NCBI GenBank assembly: GCA_958403395.1 | Contig: CATXXF010000050.1 | Span: forward strand, 1 to 13,103 | Direction: 5' to 3' | DNA length: 13,103 nucleotides | DNA from: an uncultured Collinsella sp. | GTDB lineage: Bacteria; Actinomycetota; Coriobacteriia; Coriobacteriales; Coriobacteriaceae | Part shown: piece after piece, positions 1 through 6,383 of the stretch | Layout: every line of letters begins with the position of its first letter | Numbering within the stretch: the stretch's first letter is position 1 | Notes under the pieces: model-generated | Told to the model about the DNA's origin: nothing | Database searches by the model: none | Seen by the model: only the letters and a program-made list of their open reading frames with translations | Made by a program: the position numbers and the translations under genes

Positions 1-26
1 GGCCCGTGGGTTATACCCTAAGAGCA

Positions 27-49
27 AACCACCCTTTTTAAGGGTGGTT
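27..49. other. Perfect 10-bp hairpin just upstream of pstC
   Basis: The arms AACCACCCTT (27-36) and AAGGGTGGTT (40-49) are exact reverse complements around a 3-nt loop. The stretch that follows is only moderately T-rich (TTCTGATTT), so this is not a textbook terminator. It could be a terminator or attenuator between an upstream gene (a reading frame ends at 19-21) and pstC. It could also be structure inside a broken 5' end of pstC. Confidence 0.45.
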
Positions 50-71
50 CTGATTTGCCGCGCTCATCTTT

Positions 72-878
72 ATGGTCGCCCAAAAGGGCCTCTCGGCTTT
101 TGTCAAAGACGGCGTCTCGGTCGTCGAGTTCTTCACCGGCACCAAGTGGGACCTGGCCAACACGGCTAAAAACGGCCTGCCCTATACCGGCGCCCTGCCC
201 CTGATCGTCACCTCGTTTGCGGTCATGGTACTCTCTACGCTCATCGCGCTGCCCATCGCCATCGGCTCTGCCATCTTTGCGGTCGAGATCCAACCCAAAT
301 TTGGCTCCAAGGTCTTTCAGCCGCTTATTGAGCTTTTGACCGGCATCCCCTCGGTCGTCTTTGGCCTGATCGGCTTTCACGTGGTCGTCGGTCTTATGAA
401 GAGCGTTTTCCACGTGAGCACGGGCCTGGGCATCTTGCCCGGCGCCATCGTGCTGGCCGTCATGATCCTGCCGACCATGACCACGCTTTCGGTCGATGGC
501 CTGCGCGCTGTGCCCGATAGCTACCGTCAGGGCTCGCTCGCGCTGGGCTACACCCGCTGGCAGACCATCTGGCACGTGGTACTCAAGTCCGCCATGCCGT
601 CGCTCATGACCGCAGTCATCCTTGGCATGACGCGCGCCTTTGGCGAGACGCTCGCCGTGCGCATGGTCATCGGCGGTATCGAGGCCATGCCGACGTCGCT
701 GCTGTCGCCGGCTTCGACCATCACCACCACGCTCACCACGTCTATGGCGGTCTATGCCGAGGGCTCGGCCCAGGACGACGTCCTGTGGGCGCTCGGTCTG
801 CTGCTGATGGGCATGAGCCTCATCTTCATCCTGATCATCCATCTCATTGGCCGCAAGGGGGCGAAGGCTCGTGGCTAG
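72..878 (+). CDS. pstC: Phosphate ABC transporter permease PstC (5' end apparently damaged or misassigned)
   Basis: One of the two membrane subunits of the high-affinity phosphate importer PstSCAB. The 268-residue frame has several hydrophobic segments and a clear EAA loop at about residues 147-175 (AVPDSYRQGSLALGYTRW), followed by the AFGETLAV segment typical of PstC. It overlaps pstA by 8 nt, which fits translational coupling. The start is doubtful. PstC proteins are usually about 290-330 residues with a first membrane helix, whereas this frame begins at FMVAQKGLSAF, which looks like the end of that helix. The same frame continues upstream (FAALIF) to a TGA at 51-53, and no Shine-Dalgarno sequence precedes ATG 72. 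A reading frame one base off, covering roughly positions 2-58, encodes PPFLRVVLIC and could be the missing helix. A frameshift or an assembly error near 55-60 is therefore possible. The family assignment is secure; the start is not. Confidence 0.88.
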   Translation: MVAQKGLSAFVKDGVSVVEFFTGTKWDLANTAKNGLPYTGALPLIVTSFAVMVLSTLIALPIAIGSAIFAVEIQPKFGSKVFQPLIELLTGIPSVVFGLIGFHVVVGLMKSVFHVSTGLGILPGAIVLAVMILPTMTTLSVDGLRAVPDSYRQGSLALGYTRWQTIWHVVLKSAMPSLMTAVILGMTRAFGETLAVRMVIGGIEAMPTSLLSPASTITTTLTTSMAVYAEGSAQDDVLWALGLLLMGMSLIFILIIHLIGRKGAKARG

Positions 879-1793
879 CACGCGTATCCACATCGACGAG
901 GCGAGGCTCGGGCGTGTCCAAAAGCAGGACCGCTTCGCCACGGGCGTGTTGACGGCGATCGTCGCCATCGTCATGCTCATCGTCGTCTCCATGGTGGCCT
1001 ATATCCTGTTCGAGGGCATCTCGACGCTGTTCCAGCCGGGCTTTCTCACGGAGCCGTCGCGCGCCAACGGAACGCAGGGCGGCGTGCTCTACCAGCTGTT
1101 CGACTCGTTCTACCTGCTGCTGATCACCCTGATCATCTCGGTGCCCATCAGCCTGGGCGGAGCGGTCTTTTTGGTTGAGTACGCGCCGGACGGACCCATC
1201 CGCGACATCGCCTCCACCGCCATCGAGACGTTGTCCTCGCTGCCTTCCATCGTCGTCGGCATGTTCGGTTTTCTGGTGTTCTCGGTGCAGCTGGGCTGGA
1301 AGTACTCCATCATCTCCGGCGCCGTCGCGCTCACCATGTTCAACATCCCCATCCTGGTGCGCGTGATCCAGCAGGCGCTCGAGGACGTGCCGCAGGCCCA
1401 GCGCGATGCGTGCCTGGCCATGGGCCTCACTCGCTGGGAGGCCACGCTGCACATCCTGATCCCCGAGGCCATGCCTGCCATCGTGACGGGCATCGTGCTT
1501 TCGGCCGGTCGCGTGTTTGGCGAGGCCGCAGCACTGCTTTTTACCTCGGGTATGAGCTCGCCGGTTCGCCTGAACTTCTTGAGCTTTAACCTGTCGAGCC
1601 CCACCTGCGCTTGGAACGTGTTCCGTCCCGGCGAGTCGCTCGCCGTGCACATCTACAAGATCTATGGCGAGGGCAGCCCCGAGGCCCAGCAGATCGTCTG
1701 GGGCACCGCTGCACTGCTGATGATTTGCGTGCTGCTGTTTAACGTAATCGCCCGCATTGTGGGCAAGCAACTGGCAAGGAAGATGACGGCCGA

Positions 1794-1797
<4 letters not shown>
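871..1797 (+). CDS. pstA: Phosphate ABC transporter permease PstA
   Basis: Second membrane subunit of the phosphate importer, pairing with PstC. It has 308 residues from GTG 871. I chose this start because AAGGGGGCGAAGG lies just upstream and because it overlaps the pstC stop, as is common in coupled operons; a TTG at 847 is an alternative. A first membrane helix lies at about residues 26-48, with further helices at about 80-102, 122-140, 148-166, 202-225 and 276-296. The EAA loop is at about residues 172-201 (DVPQAQRDACLAMGLTRWE) and is followed by AGRVFGEAAAL, a typical PstA feature. The stop overlaps the pstB start as ATGA. Length and domain order are normal for the family. Confidence 0.95.
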
Positions 1798-2666
<869 letters not shown>

Positions 2667-2722
2667 TCCGGGACATGCTTGAGGCCTGCAGCGGCCACGG
2701 TTGCCGCAGGACTGATTGGAGA

Positions 2723-2758
2723 GGCGGGTCATCTCTTGCGGGAGATGGCCCGCCTTTT
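2723..2758 (+). terminator. Rho-independent terminator of the pst operon
   Basis: A 13-bp stem (2723-2735 with 2742-2754, one G-T wobble) around a 6-nt loop is followed directly by TTTT. It lies 56 nt after the pstB stop, so it closes the pst operon before the ABC-F gene. Confidence 0.85.
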
Positions 2759-2775
2759 GCTCTGCGACCGAAACG

Positions 2776-2810
2776 ACCACCACAAAGGGGACAGGCGCCT
2801 TCGTGGTGGT
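2776..2810. repeat. Inverted repeat containing a GGGGACAGGCGCC core
   Basis: The arms ACCACCAC (2776-2783) and GTGGTGGT (2803-2810) are exact reverse complements around a 19-nt core containing GGGGACAGGCGCC. There is no T-run after it, so a terminator is unlikely. The core resembles the GGGGAC elements at 5524-5576. From memory, GGGGAC elements of this kind are scattered between genes in Collinsella genomes, but I could not check that. Confidence 0.5.
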
Positions 2811-2835
2811 TTGGGGTGGGGCTCGCTGCTATCAT
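2807..2835 (+). promoter_or_regulatory. Weak candidate promoter for the ABC-F gene
   Basis: TATCAT (2830-2835) is an acceptable -10 element located 36 nt before the start codon. The sequence 17 nt upstream (TGGTTT, 2807-2812) is a poor -35 match. The position between a terminator and a gene start is sensible, but the call rests mainly on the -10 element. Confidence 0.3.
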
Positions 2836-2870
2836 GGACAACGTTGAATTTCTACGAAGGAGCAGGGCAT

Positions 2871-4730
2871 ATGGCGATTCTTTTGGGATGCGATTCCGTC
2901 AGCCTAGAGTTTCCCACCAAGCATATTTTCGATAGCGTGACGCTCGGCGTGGGCGAGGGCGACCGCATTGGTATTGTCGGCAAAAACGGCGACGGCAAGT
3001 CGACGCTGCTGAGCGTGCTCGCCGGCACGCTGGAGCCCGATGACGGGCGCGTGACGCACCGTCGCGGCACCACGATCGGTCTGCTCGGCCAAAAGGACAA
3101 CCTGGTCGATACCGACACCGTGCATCATGCCGTCGTGGGCGACACGCCCGAGTATGAGTGGGCGTCGAGTCCGCGTACGCGCCAGATTCTGGCTGGCCTT
3201 ATTAGCGATGTGCCCTGGGAGGGCACGGTGGGCGAGCTTTCGGGCGGCCAGCGCCGTCGCGTGGACCTCGCGCGCCTGCTGATCGGCGACTATGACGTGC
3301 TCATGCTTGACGAGCCCACCAACCACCTGGACATGCGCACCATCAACTGGCTCGCGCGCCACTTAAAGGCTCGCTGGCAGCGCGGTCAGGGCGCCATGCT
3401 CGTGGTCACGCACGATCGCTGGTTCTTGGACGAGGTCTGCACCAGCATGTGGGAGGTCCATGACGGCCAGGTCGATCCCTTCGAGGGCGGCTATTCGGCA
3501 TACATCCTGCAGCGCGTGGAGCGCGACCGCATGGCCGCGGTTACCGAGGAACGCCGTCGCAACATGGCACGCAAGGAGCTTGCGTGGCTGAGCCGCGGTG
3601 CCCAGGCGCGTTCCACCAAGCCCAAGTTTCGCGTGGATGCCGCTCGCGAGCTCATCGCCGACGTGCCGCCCGTGCGCGACGAGCTGGAGCTCAAGCGCCT
3701 GGCGGTGAGCCGCCTGGGCAAGCAGGTTATCGACGTGGTCGACGTGGACGCCGGCTATACGGATACCGATGGCGCGCCCAAGCAGGTGCTCTCCGACGTG
3801 ACCTGGCTCATCGGCGCGGGCGACCGCTATGGTCTTTTGGGCGAGAATGGCGCTGGCAAGTCGACGCTGCTCGACGTGATCCAGGGCAAAATTGCGCCCA
3901 CGCGCGGCCGCGTGAAGATTGGCCAGACAGTGCGCTTTGGCGTGCTGTCGCAGCAGCTCGAGGAGCTCGAGCCCTTCATGGGCGACACGATTCGCGAGGT
4001 GCTCAGCAACTATAAGAAGTACTACGTCATCGACGGCAAGGAGACTTCGCCCGAGAAGCTCTGCGAGCGTCTGGGCTTTACGACGCAGCAGCTCTGGAGC
4101 CGCATCGGCGATCTTTCGGGCGGCCAGCGCCGTCGCCTGTCGCTGCTACTGACAATCCTGGACGAGCCCAACGTGCTCATCCTGGACGAGCCCGGCAACG
4201 ACCTGGATACCGACATGCTGGCGATTGTCGAGGATCTGCTCGACGGTTGGCCCGGCACGCTGATCCTGGTGACGCACGACCGCTTCTTGATGGAGCGCGT
4301 GACCGACCAGCAGTGGGCGCTGCTCGACGGCCACCTGACGCATATGCCCGGTGGCGTGGACCAGTACCTTCGCCTGTGCAACGCTACCGCCGAGGGCGAG
4401 CCCGTGGGCGCGCCGAGCGCCAAGACCGGCACGTTTGACACCGGTGCCGCGGCTGCTGCGGCCGAAAAGCCCAAGTCGAGCGGTCAGCCCAACGGCCTGT
4501 CCAACGCCGAGCGTCAGAAGCTCCGCCGCGAGGTGAGCTCGCTCGAGCGCAAGATGGAGACGCAGCGCGCCCGCGTTGAGGAGGCCGAGGCCGCGATGGC
4601 CCAGGTCGACCCCACCAACTACACGGCGCTGGGCGAGCAGCAGGCAAAGATCGACGAGGCTCACGCCGCCATGGACGAGTTGGAGATGGCGTGGCTCGAG
4701 GCGAGCGAAAAGCTCGAGGGCGAGGAGTAG
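2871..4730 (+). CDS. ABC-F family ATPase (Uup-like, C-terminal coiled coil)
   Basis: Soluble twin-cassette ATPase of the ABC-F family. Members bind the ribosome near the E site and rescue stalled translation or confer antibiotic resistance; they are not transporters. The 619 residues begin at ATG 2871, chosen because GAAGGAG lies 8 nt upstream and the preceding in-frame sequence reads through a terminator. Cassette 1 has Walker A GKNGDGKST (37-45), signature LSGGQRRR (123-130), Walker B LMLDEPTN (144-151) and H181. A charged linker at about 212-285 corresponds to the tRNA-contacting region. Cassette 2 has Walker A GENGAGKST (324-332), signature LSGGQRRR (415-422), Walker B LILDEPGND (436-444, with Gly in place of the usual Thr) and H469. 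A low-complexity Ala/Pro stretch (about 512-545) leads to a charged coiled coil (about 546-617), as in Uup. No membrane segments. Whether it protects against a drug cannot be read from sequence. Confidence 0.93.
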   Translation: MAILLGCDSVSLEFPTKHIFDSVTLGVGEGDRIGIVGKNGDGKSTLLSVLAGTLEPDDGRVTHRRGTTIGLLGQKDNLVDTDTVHHAVVGDTPEYEWASSPRTRQILAGLISDVPWEGTVGELSGGQRRRVDLARLLIGDYDVLMLDEPTNHLDMRTINWLARHLKARWQRGQGAMLVVTHDRWFLDEVCTSMWEVHDGQVDPFEGGYSAYILQRVERDRMAAVTEERRRNMARKELAWLSRGAQARSTKPKFRVDAARELIADVPPVRDELELKRLAVSRLGKQVIDVVDVDAGYTDTDGAPKQVLSDVTWLIGAGDRYGLLGENGAGKSTLLDVIQGKIAPTRGRVKIGQTVRFGVLSQQLEELEPFMGDTIREVLSNYKKYYVIDGKETSPEKLCERLGFTTQQLWSRIGDLSGGQRRRLSLLLTILDEPNVLILDEPGNDLDTDMLAIVEDLLDGWPGTLILVTHDRFLMERVTDQQWALLDGHLTHMPGGVDQYLRLCNATAEGEPVGAPSAKTGTFDTGAAAAAAEKPKSSGQPNGLSNAERQKLRREVSSLERKMETQRARVEEAEAAMAQVDPTNYTALGEQQAKIDEAHAAMDELEMAWLEASEKLEGEE

Positions 4731-4736
4731 ACGAGG

Positions 4737-5507
4737 ATGATCAAAGCCGCGTTTTTCGATATCGACGGCACGCTACTGAGCTTTAAGACCCACCGGATTC
4801 CGGCGTCGGCGCAGCAGGTGCTCGACAGCTTTCACGAGCAGGGGATCGCGTGCGTGATCGCCACGGGCCGTCCGACCTACCAGATGCCCGATTGGCTGTT
4901 CGACCTGGGCTGGGATGCGTACATTACGCTCTCGGGCCAGCACTGCTTTGATGCCGAGGGAGCTTACCGCAGCTGTCCGATTGATCCGGACGACGTTGCG
5001 GTGATCGTGGACCAGGTGGCGCAGGGGTGCTATGACTCGCTGTGCATGCAGAGCGAGAACTCGTTTGTGAACCGCCTGTCCGAGCGCGTGGTGACGGCTG
5101 GCAGCAACGCGGGAATCGTCTACCACGAGGAGCCGTTTGAGCACGCCTTTGACGCGCCGGTCTACCAGTTCTGCGCCTTTGTGGACCCGGCCGACGAACA
5201 TATCGTGACTGACGCCGTGTCGCATTCGCTCACCACGCGCTGGTGTGACCTGTTCTGCGACATTATTCCCGCTAACGGCGGCAAGGACCTGGGCGTTGCG
5301 GCGACGCTGGAGCGCCTGGGCATCGACGCGAGCGAGGCGATTGCCTTTGGCGACGGCGAGAACGACCTGTCGATGTTCTCGGCCGTGGGCACGAGCGTGG
5401 CCATGGGTAACGCACAGGACACGGTGAAAGCTGCGGCGACCTATGTGACGACCGCCGTGGACGACGACGGAATCTACAACGCCGCGAAGCACTTTGGCCT
5501 GTTATAG
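4737..5507 (+). CDS. Cof-type HAD-superfamily hydrolase (sugar-phosphate or nucleotide phosphatase)
   Basis: Cytoplasmic Mg2+-dependent phosphatase of the haloacid dehalogenase superfamily, Cof (HAD-IIB) branch. The 256 residues contain motif I FFDIDGTL with nucleophile D8 and acid/base D10, motif II ATGR with T43, motif III lysine K183 (NGGKDLG), and motif IV GDGENDLSMF (205-214) with metal ligands D206 and D210. The region between motifs II and III (about 85-170) is the C2 cap that sets substrate choice. The length is normal for the family. The gene begins 6 nt after the ABC-F stop, with its ribosome-binding site (GAGGAG) inside the end of that gene, so the two are probably cotranscribed. 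Substrate unknown; Cof enzymes often act on several sugar phosphates or on cofactors. Confidence 0.93.
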   Translation: MIKAAFFDIDGTLLSFKTHRIPASAQQVLDSFHEQGIACVIATGRPTYQMPDWLFDLGWDAYITLSGQHCFDAEGAYRSCPIDPDDVAVIVDQVAQGCYDSLCMQSENSFVNRLSERVVTAGSNAGIVYHEEPFEHAFDAPVYQFCAFVDPADEHIVTDAVSHSLTTRWCDLFCDIIPANGGKDLGVAATLERLGIDASEAIAFGDGENDLSMFSAVGTSVAMGNAQDTVKAAATYVTTAVDDDGIYNAAKHFGLL

Positions 5508-5550
5508 CTGCGGCTCGGCACTTGGGGACGTTCCTTTTCTGCCGGCACCC

Positions 5551-5586
5551 GGGGACACTCCTTGCGGGGCGTCCCCATTTTGTTTT
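5551..5586 (+). terminator. Terminator of the ABC-F/HAD unit
   Basis: GGGGAC (5551-5556) pairs with GTCCCC (5571-5576), and an inner stem CTCC/GGGG follows after one mismatch, leaving a TTGC loop. ATTTTGTTTT follows (5577-5586). The left arm belongs to a GGGGAC repeat pair (GGGGACGTTCC at 5524 and GGGGACACTCC at 5551). Confidence 0.75.
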
Positions 5587-5607
5587 CATCCCGCACGTTT
5601 TGTGAAA

Positions 5608-5691
5608 CACGGCTAACTTTTAGACAAAGTAGTAAGACATGGGCAACTTTTGCGGTAAAGTTAGCCGTGGAAAGTATCCAAAGGCTAACTA
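5608..5691 (+). promoter_or_regulatory. Cluster of four DtxR-like half-sites upstream of the regulator
   Basis: Four copies of the form GGNNAACTW lie here: GGCTAACTT (5611-5619, +), GGGCAACTT (5641-5649, +), GGCTAACTT (5658-5666, - strand) and GGCTAACTA (5683-5691, +). The first and third sit inside a perfect 13-bp inverted repeat (5608-5620 with 5657-5669). The half-site resembles the GGCTAACC half of DtxR/IdeR boxes. The cluster ends 23 nt before the start of the DtxR-family gene, so autoregulation is the simplest reading. No convincing -35/-10 pair was identified. Confidence 0.6.
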
Positions 5692-5714
5692 GCAATCATC
5701 GCGAAAGGCGGCCC

Positions 5715-6104
5715 ATGGCCCTACGTGAATCCGGAGAAGACTATCTCGAATCGATCTACGTTCTGTCGGAACGTCAGGGCGTCGTGCGCTCGATCGACGT
5801 TGCGGAGTACCTCGGTGTAACTAAGGCGAGCGTTTCCAAGGCCATGGCGACGTTGGAAAGCAACGGCTATGTCGAAATGGGCAAGCGAGATGTTCATCTG
5901 ACGGAGCGTGGTCTGGAGGTCGCTCGTCAAATGTGGGAGCGTCACTGCTTTTTCGTGGGGCTGCTAGAGGATGCGGGTGTTTCGGCTGAGGTCGCGTCGC
6001 AAGAGGGCTGCCACATGGAGCACTGCCTAAGCGAGGAAAGCTTCGAGAAGTTGAGGGCGATGCTGGGACGGGAAGATGCGGCGGGCCCAACAACGGAAGC
6101 CTAA
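5715..6104 (+). CDS. DtxR/MntR-family metal-dependent transcriptional regulator
   Basis: Metal-activated repressor with an N-terminal winged helix-turn-helix (about residues 5-72; recognition segment about VTKASVSKAM) and a short dimerization/metal domain. Of its 129 residues, D9, E12, H77, E102 and H103 line up with MntR ligands D8, E11, H77, E102 and H103. The QEGCHMEH segment also matches DtxR E100-x-C102-x2-E105-H106, with a cysteine at C99. The site is therefore a hybrid between Mn-type and Fe-type. There is no SH3-like C-terminal domain, as in MntR (about 142 residues). I chose ATG 5715 because AAAGG lies 6 nt upstream and the family N-terminus (GEDYLESIY) begins there; the longer in-frame ORF from 5562 would run through the terminator tail and half-sites. 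The gene appears monocistronic. Mn2+ or Fe2+ are the likely effectors. Confidence 0.9.
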   Translation: MALRESGEDYLESIYVLSERQGVVRSIDVAEYLGVTKASVSKAMATLESNGYVEMGKRDVHLTERGLEVARQMWERHCFFVGLLEDAGVSAEVASQEGCHMEHCLSEESFEKLRAMLGREDAAGPTTEA

Positions 6105-6124
6105 CTGACTTACAGTGGCGCGGA

Positions 6125-6143
6125 GTTCGCGCAAAGCGCGAAC
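6125..6143. other. Perfect 8-bp GC-rich hairpin after the DtxR gene
   Basis: GTTCGCGC (6125-6132) and GCGCGAAC (6136-6143) pair exactly around AAA, starting 21 nt after the stop codon. There is no T-run after it. It could stabilise or help terminate the regulator transcript. The following 100 bases up to the large palindrome show no gene that I can support. Confidence 0.5.
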
Positions 6144-6241
6144 CAGCGACCGGGACCAGTAGCCCCGCCAACCAAGTCCAACTCAGACAAGGAACCCCGC
6201 CAGCAAGCGATGCCCAAGAACCTTCAGCTGTGTCAATGCAG

Positions 6242-6366
6242 GCCGGGACCGGGCTTGGCTTTGAAAACACTCCGCAGCGCGAGGCCCGCCTTTCCGTTGC
6301 TCCGCAGGAGCAGGAAAGACGGGCCTCATGCGCGAGGACGTTTTCAAAGCCAAGCCCGGTCCCGGC
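6242..6366. repeat. 125-bp near-perfect palindrome between convergent genes
   Basis: The outer arms of 26 nt (6243-6268 and 6340-6365, starting CCGGGACCGG and ending CTTTGAAAAC) are exact reverse complements, and G6242/C6366 extend them. An unpaired internal region follows. The inner stems are GCGC (6277-6280/6330-6333), GAGGCCCG (6281-6288/6320-6327), CTTTCC (6290-6295/6313-6318) and TGCTCC (6298-6303/6307-6312) around a GCA loop. It ends 18 bp from the ATPase stop codon. It may serve as a bidirectional terminator, a structured RNA, or a non-autonomous repeat element. No T-run flanks it, and no reading frame in it is convincing. Confidence 0.85.
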
Positions 6367-6383
6367 TGGAGGGGCCACGAGTG

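Noticed and set aside
18..992. Long - strand frames opposite pstC, pstA and pstB (18-992, 844-1833, 1662-2246)
   Set aside because: They mirror the codon bias of the + strand genes, match no family I know, and are rich in His, Arg, Asp and Gln in a way typical of antisense frames in GC-rich DNA.
5562..5714. Longer N-terminus for the DtxR-family gene from 5562
   Set aside because: It would translate the terminator and the operator cluster, while ATG 5715 has a ribosome-binding site and the family N-terminus.
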